Position numbers and translations under genes: made by a program. Below are positions 41,718-53,136 of a stretch of 64,000 bases of DNA, piece by piece (positions within the stretch are counted from its first letter, which is position 1; each line of letters starts with the position of its first letter). A model generated the notes under the pieces. That model did not search any database and was not told the origin of the DNA. It saw only the letters and a list, made by a program, of their open reading frames with translations. Location of the stretch: assembly GCF_007993735.1 (NCBI RefSeq), contig NZ_CP042453.1:2914001-2978000 (forward strand), written 5' to 3'. This stretch comes from Arenimonas daejeonensis (GTDB lineage Bacteria; Pseudomonadota; Gammaproteobacteria; Xanthomonadales; Xanthomonadaceae).

Positions 41718-42487
41718 GGGCCCGGCATGTATTGGCCCTGCTGCTGGCGCTGGCAGCGCCGGTGGCCGTCGCCGCCAACGAGGGCGTCGCCGACCTGGTG
41801 ACGGTGCGCCAGAGCGGCCGCCTGCTGGCCGTGGCGCAGAACCGCATGGCCGGTCCGGTGGAAGTGGTGCTGCACGCATCGGGCACCCTCGCCAGCGAGC
41901 CGCCGATGCCGCTGCACCGGGTGCTGGCCGCGGGCGAACGTGCGGTGCTGGCCGAGCTGCCCGCGGACACCGGCCGCGAGGCGCTGGTGTTGACCGCCAC
42001 GCCCGGCGAGCCGCATGCGGTGTCGCGCGATGTGGTGTATTCGCTGCCGGTCGAGGAGTCGGCGTTCGAGCTTGGCCAGGGATTCCACGGTGGTTTCAGC
42101 CACGGCGACGAGGCCAACCGGTATGCGGTGGACCTGATCGTGGCCGAGGGCACGGCGGTGTTGGCGGCACGCTCGGGGGTGGTGATGCAGGCGACGTCGG
42201 GTTTCCGCGAGGGCGGTACGGACCGTTCGCTGGCGGGGCGGGCGAACCTGGTGCGGGTGTTGCACGACGACGGCAGCATGGCGCTTTACGCGCACATGCG
42301 CGAAGGTGGGGTCACGGTGCGGGCCGGTGACACGGTGACGCTGGGCCAGGTGCTCGGTTACGCCGGCAGTACGGGCTTTTCCAGTGGGCCGCATCTGCAT
42401 TTCGCGCTGCAGGTCAACGGCGGCGGTCGGCTGGTCTCGGTGCCGTTCCGCATGATCGGGCCGGACGGGTTCCTGCCCTTGCGCTGA
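41714..42487 (+). CDS. M23 family metallopeptidase (LytM-like)
   Basis: 257 residues, start overlapping the upstream stop. Signal peptide MRARHVLALLLALAAPVAVA, an unassigned beta-rich region, then an M23 domain from about 115: FSHGDEANRYAVDL (zinc His and Asp), LVRVLHDDGSMALYAHM and GFSSGPHLHFALQ (the HxH motif). All zinc ligands are present, so it is probably an active peptidoglycan endopeptidase in the periplasm. Coupling to a c-di-GMP enzyme gene suggests joint expression, but a functional link is only inferred. Confidence 0.88.
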   Translation: MRARHVLALLLALAAPVAVAANEGVADLVTVRQSGRLLAVAQNRMAGPVEVVLHASGTLASEPPMPLHRVLAAGERAVLAELPADTGREALVLTATPGEPHAVSRDVVYSLPVEESAFELGQGFHGGFSHGDEANRYAVDLIVAEGTAVLAARSGVVMQATSGFREGGTDRSLAGRANLVRVLHDDGSMALYAHMREGGVTVRAGDTVTLGQVLGYAGSTGFSSGPHLHFALQVNGGGRLVSVPFRMIGPDGFLPLR

Positions 42488-42501
42488 CCCCCTTTGCGCG
42501 T

Positions 42502-42663
42502 GCCGGGATCGTTCGCGGCGATAGGCCGCCGTACGTGAGGTCTTTTTCCGGGGACGCCGTGAATCCATCCATGGAGGCTCTTCGAAAACGTCCATGTTTT
42601 CGAAGCCCCGGAAAAAGACCTCACGCACGACGACCTGCGAACCATCAGGGCCGGGATCTCGAT
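42502..42663. repeat. Structured intergenic repeat, copy A
   Basis: About 160 bases. A perfect 19-bp stem (42535-42553 with 42606-42624) encloses a second hairpin: 10-bp stem 42580-42589 / 42596-42605, loop GTCCAT on plus or ATGGAC on minus. The spacer contains ACGCCGTGAAT and TCCATGGA. Copy B downstream is the same element in opposite orientation, with different but still paired stem sequences. No protein-coding gene is supported here. Confidence 0.8.
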
Positions 42664-42765
42664 TGGGGGCAAGAGCTCGCTTGCCTTGGCTTCCGGTAGG
42701 CATTGAGCGATGAACTGGAACCAGGCTCAGTGGGCGGCGAAGTGACGGACACGCGAGGCTCTTCT

Positions 42766-42927
42766 CGTTCGACAGTCCGGCCTGGATCGACCACAGGCCG
42801 TCGTGCGAGGGAACTTTTCCGGACCTTCAGCGACATGGACGTCGCTGAAGAGCCTACATGGACGTATTCACGGCGTGTCCGGGAAAGTTTCCTCGTGCGG
42901 CGGCCTATCGCCATGAACGATCCCGGC
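42766..42927. repeat. Structured intergenic repeat, copy B (inverted relative to A)
   Basis: An 18-bp outer stem (42807-42824 with 42877-42894; its two mismatches are G-U pairs if the plus strand is transcribed) and an inner 10-bp hairpin (42825-42834 / 42841-42850) with loop ATGGAC. Flanks CGATAGGCCGCCG, GCACGACG and CACGCCGTGAAT are shared with copy A in reverse complement. The roughly 100 bases between the two copies hold no recognised feature. Confidence 0.8.
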
Positions 42928-42961
42928 ATAAAAACGCCGCGGAATAGACTCCGCGGCGTTT
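42928..42961 (-). terminator. Rho-independent terminator of the TonB-receptor gene
   Basis: A perfect 12-bp stem AAACGCCGCGGA / TCCGCGGCGTTT with a 6-base loop (42932-42961), then a T run on the minus strand. It is 20 bases after the receptor stop. Confidence 0.88.
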
Positions 42962-42981
42962 CGGTGGAACAGGGTGAAGCG

Positions 42982-45321
42982 TCAGAACGAGTAGCGGGCG
43001 ATCAGCTGGTAGACCGGGCCGGCGGATTCGGTCTCGAGCTCGTACTCGTCGTAGTCGCGGGCGATCTGGTCGGCCGCATTGTCGAACTTGTCGAAGAACT
43101 CGTCCTTCTCCGCGTCCAGCAGGTTCGAACCGGTCAGGCGCACCGACAGGTTCTCGCCGAATCGCTTCTCGATGAACACCTCCAGGTCCGCCCCGTAACG
43201 CGTCTCGACCTCCTCCGCCAGCACCCGCAGCTCGGCATCACCCTGCTTGCGGTAGCTCGCGCCGAACGACGCGCCCCAGGACGGCAGGTCCTGGATGAAA
43301 CCGACGTTGTAGACGTACTTCGCCTGGTTGTTGAAGCGGCGGTCGCCGAAGCCGTCGTCCACCGAACTGTCGAGCCAGGAATAGTTCACGAACACGCCGG
43401 TGTTGGGCATGCCCAGCGCCGTCAGCGGCGTCGAGGCATCGAACTCGATGCCGTAGACGTTGCCATCGCCGATATTGGCGGCGGTGTAGACGAAACTCTG
43501 CGGGTCGAATTCCGGATACCCCGGGGTGTTCTCGTCGGCGCCCGGGTTGTCGTCCAGGAACTCCTCGACATCGTCCTCGTAGCTGCCGAGCGCGTCATCG
43601 CTCGGCTCGCCCGTATTCACCACCTCGATCAGGTCCTTCACGTCACGGTAGAACAGGTTCACGCCGACGATGCCCTGCCGGCCCAGGCGGCGCTCGAAGC
43701 CCAGGTCAATGCCCCAGGCGGTTTCCGGATCGAGCTGCGGGTTGCCGGTGAAGTCGTTGTCGCCGTATTCGCCTTCCAGCGTCAGCGGCAGGATGAAGTC
43801 GAAGTTCGGTCGGCGCACCGTGCGGCCCAGGGACAGGGTCAGGCGGTCGTCGTCGCTCAGGTTCCAGCGGAAGCTGGCCGAGGGCAGCAGCACGGCGTAA
43901 TCGTTGGACTCGCGGTCGCCATCCGCCTCCACGTCCACGTCGGCGGACTCGTAGCGCAGGCCGGCCTGCCACTCCAGCATCTGGCCGGCACCGGTGAACA
44001 TCAGGTAGGGGTCGATGCGGGTCTCATCGATGGCGCTGGTGTTGCGGTCGAAGTCGGCGTAGGGCGGCAGTGGGTCGCCCTCGACGTCGCTGCCCACTTC
44101 GCTCACCTGCAGTTCGGCGTCGCGCGCCTTGTCCATGTAGTCCAGGCCGAACTCCATGTCGGTCAGGCCCACGGCCCGCTTGTGCGCAAGCCTGAAAGTC
44201 AGCTCGGTGTCGTCGGTGTCGGCAAGGGTGCGCTCGCCTTCGACCTCGTCGAAGGACGGCGGCGTGTCGTCGTCGTCGTAGCTGGTCTCTTCCTCGGTAT
44301 CGAAGCTCTCGTCCTCGAAGCTGGCGTAGCCGAAGTCGATCCCGCTGCGGCCGCCGGCCATGTCGAATTCGTAACCCGCGCCGAAGGTGAGGTTGGTCTG
44401 GTCGATCTCGACCAGCTGGTGGTTCACCGAAAGCAGGTTGTCCCGGCTGGTCGACACCGGGTCGTTGTATTCGATCGAATCTTCGGTCTGGGTGCGGTCG
44501 GTCAGCACGTACAGGCCGGTGAGCTTGAGCTCGCCGGTGCCGATCTCGCGGCTGTAGGAGACGTTGGCCGAATAGTCGTCGCCGTCACGCACGTCGGTCT
44601 GGTCCTCTCGGTTGACGAAGTCGCCGCCCGGCTCCTCGAAACGGGTGCTGTACTTGGCCTTCGGGTTGTAGCGGCCCTGGACGTTGAAGCCGCCGAGCAG
44701 GCGGCCACCGCCGACCTCGCCCGAGGCCACGGCACCATAGGTGGGCTTCACTTCGCCGTCGTCGAAACGCAGTGCGCCGGCGCGAACGTAGGCACCGTCG
44801 AACTCGTAGGCGTCGCGCAGGATGATGTTGAGCGCGCCGGCCACGGCGTCGCCGCTGCGGTTGGCGCTGGGGGCGCGCACGATCTCGATGCGCTCCACCA
44901 GCTCGGCCGGGATGCGGTCGACGAAGAAGCTGCGGTCGTTGCCGGCGCCCGGCACCTTCTTGCCGTTGATCAGGATCTGGGTATAGCTCGGGTCCAGGCC
45001 GCGCAGCTGGGCGCCGTCATATTCGAGCACGTCCGAAACGAAGGCCACCGAGGGCACGCGCTTGAGCATGTCGCCGACGGTCAGCGGCTCGAAACGCTGG
45101 AAATACTCCAGGTCGTAGGACAGGGTCGGGGCGATGTCCTCGGCACGGTCGCGGTAGGTGATCTCGCCCTGCACGACGATGGTGTCGAGCTCCTTCACCG
45201 CGCCTTCCGGCGCCGTGGGCGCGCTCGGTGCGGCCTGCTGGGCGAACGCGCCGCCGGAGGCGACGACGAGGGCGCCGGCCAGCGCCCGGGACAGGCTGGC
45301 GGCGAGCAGTTTCTTCTTCAT
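42982..45321 (-). CDS. TonB-dependent outer-membrane receptor
   Basis: 779 residues, intact. Signal peptide MKKKLLAASLSRALAGALVV ending at AFAQ, a TonB-box-like DTIVVQG, a plug domain (LTVGDMLKRVPSVAF, GLDPSYTQILINGKKVPG, IEIVRAPSANRSGDAVAG) and a 22-strand-type barrel ending in aromatic YSF. The loops are strikingly acidic (DEEETSYDDDD-like stretches). ATG 45321 follows AGGGGAA; the upstream in-frame GTG/ATG codons lack a site. The ligand cannot be read from sequence. A Pho-box-like site upstream and a phytase 4 kb away make a phosphate-containing substrate possible. Confidence 0.92.
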   Translation of the reverse strand: MKKKLLAASLSRALAGALVVASGGAFAQQAAPSAPTAPEGAVKELDTIVVQGEITYRDRAEDIAPTLSYDLEYFQRFEPLTVGDMLKRVPSVAFVSDVLEYDGAQLRGLDPSYTQILINGKKVPGAGNDRSFFVDRIPAELVERIEIVRAPSANRSGDAVAGALNIILRDAYEFDGAYVRAGALRFDDGEVKPTYGAVASGEVGGGRLLGGFNVQGRYNPKAKYSTRFEEPGGDFVNREDQTDVRDGDDYSANVSYSREIGTGELKLTGLYVLTDRTQTEDSIEYNDPVSTSRDNLLSVNHQLVEIDQTNLTFGAGYEFDMAGGRSGIDFGYASFEDESFDTEEETSYDDDDTPPSFDEVEGERTLADTDDTELTFRLAHKRAVGLTDMEFGLDYMDKARDAELQVSEVGSDVEGDPLPPYADFDRNTSAIDETRIDPYLMFTGAGQMLEWQAGLRYESADVDVEADGDRESNDYAVLLPSASFRWNLSDDDRLTLSLGRTVRRPNFDFILPLTLEGEYGDNDFTGNPQLDPETAWGIDLGFERRLGRQGIVGVNLFYRDVKDLIEVVNTGEPSDDALGSYEDDVEEFLDDNPGADENTPGYPEFDPQSFVYTAANIGDGNVYGIEFDASTPLTALGMPNTGVFVNYSWLDSSVDDGFGDRRFNNQAKYVYNVGFIQDLPSWGASFGASYRKQGDAELRVLAEEVETRYGADLEVFIEKRFGENLSVRLTGSNLLDAEKDEFFDKFDNAADQIARDYDEYELETESAGPVYQLIARYSF

Positions 45322-45368
45322 GGCTTCGGGTTCCCCTGGAGGTAAACCCGGATTTGTACGTGTCCGGC

Positions 45369-45386
45369 ATGGCGGAAACATGACAG
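45369..45386 (-). promoter_or_regulatory. Possible Pho box upstream of the TonB-receptor gene
   Basis: On the minus strand CTGTCAT - GTTT - CCGCCAT: one perfect PhoB half-site and one 5/7 half-site at the canonical 11-base repeat spacing, 48-65 bases before the ATG. A chance match is possible in a single site. Confidence 0.35.
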
Positions 45387-45489
45387 TGGCGTGTTGTCAC
45401 ATCACCGCCGTTTGTCCTCGCACGGACATCGCCCGCCGATTGTTTCGGTTTGATTGCAGCGGAGTGGCCAACATCCGCCGCGGTCGGAC

Positions 45490-47722
<2,233 letters not shown>

Positions 47723-47726
<4 letters not shown>

Positions 47727-48766
47727 GCCGCACCTCCGCGGCAGGTGGCCAGGGCGTCGGTGAGGATGCCGGCAATGGCGTCCTCCTCCTTGAGGAAGGC
47801 ATCGTGGCCGAAACGCGAACGCAGCTGGCGCAGGCAGGCCGGTCCGCCGAGCGATTCCACCAGGGTCTGCAGGTCGGCCAGCGGCACCAGGCGGTCTTCG
47901 TCGATGGCGACCACGGTGGTGGGAACCTGCACGTCGGCCGGATCGACGCGGTGCAGGTCGATGGATTCGGACAGGCGCAGGAAGGCGGTACTGGTCCAGC
48001 GCGCGGCATAGCGGCGGCCGCAGCTTTCCAGGTAGTCCTCCGCGGCGCAGCGCGCCTGGCCCGCGTCGATCACCGCCGGGGCGTCGAATCGTTCGGCGAA
48101 CTCGTCCGGCGTGCGGTAGCTCAGCATCGCCCACTGCCGTGCCAGGGCCAGGCCCTGGCTGACGCCACCCTCGCTGCGGCCCAGCGCCACGCACTGCCGC
48201 TGCAGGGCACGCCAGGCGCTGGCATAGGGATGCGCGCGGTGCGCGCCGGAGATCGCCACCAGGCGCCCGAGGCGATGGCCGTGGCGGGCCGCGAACTGCA
48301 GACCGACCATCGCGCCGTAGGACGCGCCGACGAAGGCGGCGGCGCGGGTGACACCGAGCCGGTCGAGCACCAGCGCGAGCACGTCGGCCTGGTCGGTGCT
48401 GTCGATCGGCGCGTCCAGGCTGCCGTCCGCTCCGAGCCAGTCGATGGCCAATACACGGAACCGGTCGGTGTCGATCGCGCGGCCGGGACCGGCCTGCGCC
48501 TGCCACCAACCCGGATCCGCGTCGCTGCCGGTGACATGGCGGTTGGCGGAGATGCCGCCGGCCACGATCACCACCGGCGCATCCACCGGCCCGGTCCATT
48601 CGCCGCGCACCACGACCGCACGCGGGCCGGCGTGGCGCAGTTCCAGGCGCAGGTCGAGCACGAAACGGCGCGTGCTGCGTGCCGCCGGCAAGGCACCGGC
48701 ATCGAAGGCGCACAGTTCGGGCGCAGTGGCCACGGCATCGTGGGCGGGGGTTGCGGTCAAGCTCAT
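47723..48766 (-). CDS. metX: Homoserine O-acyltransferase (MetX family)
   Basis: Alpha/beta hydrolase that activates homoserine for methionine synthesis, 347 residues, intact. Nucleophile AAFVGASYGAMVGLQFAARH, acid VVAIDEDRLVPLADL and His RFGHDAFLKEE complete the triad; VIVAGGISANRHV forms the oxyanion region. In Xanthomonadaceae this shorter MetX type generally uses succinyl-CoA, but acetyl- versus succinyl-CoA cannot be decided here. First gene of metX-metB-hom, 86 bases after the riboswitch aptamer; AGGAG precedes the ATG. Confidence 0.93.
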
Positions 48767-48851
48767 CGCACGGCTCCTGGGGTCGGGACCCAGCGAGGTT
48801 CATGCGGTGAAAGCGGCCGTCGTGCGCCCCCGCAGCGCGGGGAACGATACG

Positions 48852-48966
48852 ACCCATCTCTCGGCGGACTGGCGTCCCCGCAGGAATTGGCACCTTCATG
48901 CGGAATTGCTTCCGCATGGGTTGCCCCGGCGTCTTCGGGCCTACCCCTCAGCCGGTCTCGATGGGT
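48852..48966 (-). promoter_or_regulatory. SAM-I (S-box) riboswitch upstream of metX
   Basis: On the minus strand the S-box core is clear: GGCTGAGGGG-TAGGCCCGAAGA, CCGGGGCAACCC, a variable hairpin, AAGGTGCCAATTCCTGC, then the closing CGAGAGATGGGT that pairs with ACCCATCGAG (P1). About 115 nt. Downstream, CCCCGCGCTGCGGGG can form a hairpin with no U tract, and TGGGTCCCGACCCCAGGAG can fold over the metX ribosome-binding site. Control is therefore more likely at translation start than by termination. High SAM should switch off metX-metB-hom. Confidence 0.92.
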
Positions 48967-48978
48967 GTTGCGGGGTGA

Positions 48979-49008
48979 AGCTTGGACCGGGCCCCGGGGG
49001 CTTGTCAA
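48979..49008 (-). promoter_or_regulatory. Possible promoter of the metX operon
   Basis: TTGACA (49003-49008, minus strand), 37 bases before the riboswitch, with only a poor -10 (CAAGCT) at 18-base spacing. Confidence 0.35.
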
Positions 49009-49077
49009 TCCCTTCATGCGGATGAAGCGATGGAATTTGTTCCGACCGCCCCATGGCGGGACCAGGGGGCGCTTGCG

Positions 49078-49083
49078 CATACT
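49078..49083 (+). promoter_or_regulatory. Possible -10 of the phytase gene
   Basis: CATACT ends 7 bases before ATG 49091; another possible leaderless start. Confidence 0.3.
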
Positions 49084-49090
49084 GCGCGCC

Positions 49091-50196
49091 ATGAAAAATC
49101 CTTCGATCGCCCTGCTCTCCCTCGCCCTGCTCGCCACCGGCTGCGCCGGCCCCGCCCCCGCGATCCCTCTTCCCGCGAGATGCCGCCGGTGTTCGGCGCC
49201 GAGGCGACTCCGGTGCGCGAAAGTTTCATCACGCCTTCGACCCCCGAGCACGAGATCGACTCGGTGGCGTCCTGGTCGGCCGGCGACGGCCGCACCTGGC
49301 TGATCGCCACCGCCAAGGAAACCCACCAGCTGGTGGTCTACGACGGCGACACCGGCCAGCCCCTGCGTGGGTTCGGCCGTCGCGGCGACAAACCCGGCCA
49401 GTTCAACCGGCCCAATGGCCTGGCCGTGCACGGCGACCTGCTGTTCGTGGCCGAACGCGACAACCACCGGGTGCAGGTGCTGCGCCTGCCGGGTTTCGAG
49501 CCGGTGGCGATGATCGGCGCCGAGCAGCTGCGCAGCCCCTACGGCCTGTGGCTGAACGAGACCACGCCGGGCAAGTTGGAGATGCTGGTCACCGACAGCT
49601 TCATGGCCGACTACCGCATCGAGCTGGTGCCGCCGCTGGAAGAGCTCGACCAGCGCGTGAAGCGTTACCGGCTCACGCTCGGCACCAACGGCATCGATGC
49701 GGTCGAATACGCCGGCCATTTCGGCGACACCACCGAGGAAGGCGCACTGCGCATGGTCGAGTCCATCGCCGGCGACCCGGCCCACGACCGCCTGCTGATC
49801 GCCGAGGAAGACGTGCGGGTCGGCACCACGCTGCGGGTCTACGACCTGGCCGGCAACTACACCCACCGAAGCCTGCCGCGCGAACGATTCAAGGCCCAGG
49901 CCGAGGGCGTGGCGCTGTGGGCCTGCGACGACGGCAGCGGTTACTGGATCACCACCGACCAGAACAGCGACCTGACGGTCTTCCACGTGTTCTCGCGCCG
50001 CGAGCTGGGTTACCTGGGCAGCTTCACGGGCGAGACCGTGGCGCTGACCGACGGCATCGGCCTGCACCAGGGGCCGACCGCACGCTTCCCGCAGGGCGTG
50101 CTGTACGTGGCCCACAACGACGAAGGCGCCGCCGCCTTCGACTGGCGCGACATCGCCAAGGCCCTGGACCTGCGAACCGAGTGCAGCGCCGACTGA
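49091..50196 (+). CDS. Beta-propeller phytase-like lipoprotein (one apparent frameshift)
   Basis: 368 residues when rebuilt. Lipoprotein signal MKNPSIALLSLALLATGCAG (lipobox ATGC). A lost base near 49160 joins APA to DPSSREMPPVFGAEATPV. The body is a six-bladed propeller of the alkaline 3-phytase family: SWSAGDGRTWLIATAKETHQ, YDGDTGQPLRGFGRRGD, QFNRPNGLA, LFVAERDNHRVQVL, HFGDTTEEGALRMVESI, LIAEEDVRVGTTL, FKAQAEGVALW. Calcium-dependent release of phosphate from phytate at the cell surface is expected. It is divergent from the metX operon and upstream of prfC. Confidence 0.88.
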
Positions 50197-50207
50197 CCCC
50201 GGGCCGG

Positions 50208-50213
50208 TATAAT
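50208..50213 (+). promoter_or_regulatory. -10 element upstream of prfC
   Basis: A perfect TATAAT 51 bases before the prfC ATG, just after the phytase stop; no clear -35. Confidence 0.55.
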
Positions 50214-50263
50214 CGCGGCCTCCCCGAACCGACCCCCGCCGCGGCCCGCCCGCGCCGCAGACC

Positions 50264-51868
50264 ATGTCCGAACACCTGAGCCAGACCCGGCGCCGCCGCA
50301 CCTTCGCGATCATCTCGCACCCCGACGCCGGCAAGACCACGCTGACCGAGAAACTGCTGCTGTTCGGCGGCGCGATCCAGATGGCCGGCTCGGTGAAGGG
50401 CCGCAAGGCCGCGCGGCATGCGACCTCGGACTGGATGGCGCTGGAGAAGGAGCGCGGCATCTCGGTGACTTCGTCGGTGATGCAGTTCCCCTACGAGGGT
50501 CGCATCGTCAACCTGCTCGACACCCCGGGCCACGCCGACTTCGGCGAGGACACCTACCGCGTGCTCACCGCCGTGGACAGCGCGCTGATGGTGATCGACG
50601 TCGCCAAGGGCGTCGAGGAGCGCACGATCAAGCTGATGGAAGTCTGCCGGCTGCGCGATACGCCGATCATGACCTTCATCAACAAGCTCGACCGCGAGGG
50701 CAAGGACCCGATCGACCTGCTGGACGAGGTCGAGACCGTGCTCGGCATCCAGTGCGCGCCGGTGACCTGGCCGATCGGCATGGGCCAGCGGCTGAAGGGC
50801 GTCGTGCACCTGTTGACCGGCGAGGTTCACCTGTACGAACCCGGTCGCAACTTCACCCGCCAGGATTCGACCATCTTCCCGTCGCTGGACGCGCCCGGGC
50901 TGGCCGAGCGCATCGGCGCCGACATGCTGGCCGGGCTGCGCGACGAACTGGAGCTGGTGCAGGGCGCCAGCCATTCCTTCGACAAGGACGCCTACCTGGC
51001 CGGCAGACAGACGCCGGTGTTCTTCGGCTCCGGCGTGAACAACTTCGGCGTGCAGCCGCTGCTCGACTTCTTCGTCGAACACGCGCCGCCGCCGCAGCCG
51101 CGCGCCACCACCGGCCGCGAGGTGCAGCCCGAAGAGGAGGCCTTCTCCGGCTTCGTGTTCAAGATCCAGGCCAACATGGACCCTCAGCACCGCGACCGCG
51201 TCGCCTTCCTGCGCGTGTGCTCGGGCAAGTACGAGGGCGGCATGAAGGCCTTCCACGTGCGCAGCGGCAAGGAGCACAAGCTCGCCAATGCGCTGACCTT
51301 CATGGCCAGCGACCGCGAGATCGTCGAGACCGCCTACCCGGGCGACGTGATCGGACTGCACAACCACGGCACGATCTCGATCGGCGACACCTTCACCGCC
51401 GGCGAGAGCCTGTCGTTCACCGGCATCCCGAACTTCGCGCCCGAACTCTTTCGCCGCGCCCGTCTGCGCGACCCGCTCAAGCTCAAGCAGCTGCAGAAGG
51501 GCCTGGCGCAGTTGAGCGAGGAAGGTGCGACCCAGTTCTTCAAACCGCTGATGTCGAACGACCTGATCCTGGGCGCCGTCGGCACGCTGCAGTTCGACGT
51601 GGTGGCCTACCGGCTGAAGGACGAGTACAGCGTGGACGCCAGCTTCGAGCCGGTGACGGTGGCGACCGCGCGCTGGGTCAAGGGCGGCACGGCGAAGAAG
51701 ATGGAGGAATTCCGCGAGAAGGCGGCGATGAACCTGGCCGTGGACGCCGCCGGCCAGCTGGTCTACCTGGCGCCGTCACGCGTGAACCTGCAGCTGACCA
51801 TGGAACGCTGGCCGGACCTGGAGTTTGCCGCGACGCGCGAACACGCGCACGCGGTGGCAGTCGACTGA
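50264..51868 (+). CDS. prfC: Peptide chain release factor 3
   Basis: GTPase that recycles RF1/RF2 from the ribosome. 534 residues, intact. G1 [16 protein letters not shown], switch region [13 protein letters not shown]3 [17 protein letters not shown]4 FINKLDREG, followed by [20 protein letters not shown] typical of RF3. ATG start with a plain leader. The repeat palindrome after its stop may also work as a terminator. Confidence 0.97.
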   Translation: MSEHLSQTRRRRTFAIISHPDAGKTTLTEKLLLFGGAIQMAGSVKGRKAARHATSDWMALEKERGISVTSSVMQFPYEGRIVNLLDTPGHADFGEDTYRVLTAVDSALMVIDVAKGVEERTIKLMEVCRLRDTPIMTFINKLDREGKDPIDLLDEVETVLGIQCAPVTWPIGMGQRLKGVVHLLTGEVHLYEPGRNFTRQDSTIFPSLDAPGLAERIGADMLAGLRDELELVQGASHSFDKDAYLAGRQTPVFFGSGVNNFGVQPLLDFFVEHAPPPQPRATTGREVQPEEEAFSGFVFKIQANMDPQHRDRVAFLRVCSGKYEGGMKAFHVRSGKEHKLANALTFMASDREIVETAYPGDVIGLHNHGTISIGDTFTAGESLSFTGIPNFAPELFRRARLRDPLKLKQLQKGLAQLSEEGATQFFKPLMSNDLILGAVGTLQFDVVAYRLKDEYSVDASFEPVTVATARWVKGGTAKKMEEFREKAAMNLAVDAAGQLVYLAPSRVNLQLTMERWPDLEFAATREHAHAVAVD

Positions 51869-51874
51869 GCATTC

Positions 51875-51962
51875 CCCCTCTCCCCAACCCCTCTCCCGCA
51901 AGGGGAGAGGGGCTCAGCTTGTCTCCCCTCTCCCCTTGCGGGAGAGGGGCCGGGGAGAGGGG
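51875..51962. repeat. Nested palindromic intergenic repeat (CCCCTCTCCC type)
   Basis: Two arms of about 38 bases (51875-51912 and 51924-51962) are inverted copies differing at two bases. Each arm also contains its own palindrome around CCCGCAAGGGG. Such sequences are dispersed in many proteobacterial genomes. Here it fills the prfC-hemolysin III spacer and could end prfC transcription. Confidence 0.8.
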
Positions 51963-52008
51963 CCGCTTTTCGAGTCAAGGCTCCATCCACTGGCCGCACC
52001 CTGTCGGT

Positions 52009-52659
52009 ATGACTGAATACGAACACGACCACGAATCGCCGCGGGAGGAGCTGGCCAACGCCATCACCCATGGCCTCGGCGCGTTGGCCGCGGCCATCGG
52101 CGGCATTGTGCTGGTGGTGATGTCGGCGCGTTACGGCAACGGCTGGCAACTGGCCGGCGCCATCGTGTTCAGCCTCGCGCTGGTGCTGCTTTACGTCGCC
52201 TCGACCCTGTACCACGCCAGCACCGACCACGTGGTGCGCGGCCGCTACAAGGTCTTCGACCACTGCGCGATCTTCGTGCTGATCGCCGGCACCTATACGC
52301 CCTTCACCCTGGTCGGGCTGCGCGAGGACGGCGGCTGGTGGCTGTTCGCGGCGATCTGGACGCTGGCGGTCGCCGGCGTGGTGTTCAAGCTGTTCTTCAC
52401 CGGCCGCTTCAAGGGCCTGTCCACGCTGATCTACATCGCGATGGGCTGGATGGTGGTGACCGCGGTCGGGCCCTTCCTGCGCAACATCCCGCACGAAACC
52501 ACGGCCTGGCTGCTGGCGGGCGGCATCGCCTACACGCTGGGCACGGTGTTCTACATGAGCCGGCGCATTCCGTTCGCGCACGCCATCTGGCATGGCTTCG
52601 TGCTGGTGGGCAGCGCCTGCCACTTCGTGGCGGTGGCGCAGCAGGTATTGCCCGCCTAG
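52009..52659 (+). CDS. Hemolysin III family membrane protein
   Basis: 216 residues with seven hydrophobic helices, PAQR/YqfA-type. Conserved ELANAITHGLGALAA, YVASTLYHAS, FDHCAIFVLIAGTYTPF and, near the end, HAIWHGFVLVGSACHF, where His and Asp residues form the metal site in the family. Named hemolysin from a Bacillus relative; that activity should not be assumed here. It converges on the CBS gene with a 4-base overlap. Confidence 0.88.
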   Translation: MTEYEHDHESPREELANAITHGLGALAAAIGGIVLVVMSARYGNGWQLAGAIVFSLALVLLYVASTLYHASTDHVVRGRYKVFDHCAIFVLIAGTYTPFTLVGLREDGGWWLFAAIWTLAVAGVVFKLFFTGRFKGLSTLIYIAMGWMVVTAVGPFLRNIPHETTAWLLAGGIAYTLGTVFYMSRRIPFAHAIWHGFVLVGSACHFVAVAQQVLPA

Positions 52660-53084
52660 CTGGCTATGTATTGCTGGAGTTGGGCGATTTCCTGCTGCTG
52701 GTCTTCGATCACGGCCTTCACCAGGTCGCCGATCGAGACCAGGCCCAGCACGCGGCCATCGTCCAGCACCGGCAGGTGGCGGATCTTGCGGGTGGTCATC
52801 AGCTGCATGCAGGTCTGGGCGGTGTCGGTCGGCAGCACGGTGACGACCGGGCTGGACATGATCTGGGACACCGGCGTGTCGGCCGACGAGCGCCCCTGCA
52901 GGATGACCTTGCGCGCGTAGTCGCGTTCGGTGGCGATGCCCACCAGGTCGTGGCCCTGCATTACAAGGACCGAACCGATGTGGTGTTCGGCCATCAGGCG
53001 GATCACCTCGAGCACCGGTGCTTCCTGCGGCACGGCGACGATGCGGCCGCCCTTGCCCTCGAGGATCTGGTTCACGTTGCGCAT
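52656..53084 (-). CDS. CBS-domain-pair protein
   Basis: 142 residues made of two CBS motifs: VLEVIRLMAEHHIGSVLVMQ with LVGIATERDYARKV, and VTVLPTDTAQTCMQLMTTRK with IRHLPVLDDGRVLGLVSIGD. CBS pairs bind adenine nucleotides or SAM and usually act as sensors. Short C-terminal Gln-rich helix (EDQQQEIAQLQQYIAS). No partner domain, so the target is unknown. Confidence 0.92.
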   Translation of the reverse strand: MRNVNQILEGKGGRIVAVPQEAPVLEVIRLMAEHHIGSVLVMQGHDLVGIATERDYARKVILQGRSSADTPVSQIMSSPVVTVLPTDTAQTCMQLMTTRKIRHLPVLDDGRVLGLVSIGDLVKAVIEDQQQEIAQLQQYIAS

Positions 53085-53136
53085 CGGACTGCCCTCCGTC
53101 GAACTGCCCCGATCATAGACCCCCGCCGGGCCCGTT

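Noticed and set aside
42645..42929. Small open frames in the 42488-42981 spacer
   Set aside because: Inside the structured repeats; no conserved protein text, and stems explain the sequence.
42703..45345. 880-codon plus-strand frame
   Set aside because: Antisense to the intact TonB receptor gene; it also runs through the structured repeat and a terminator.
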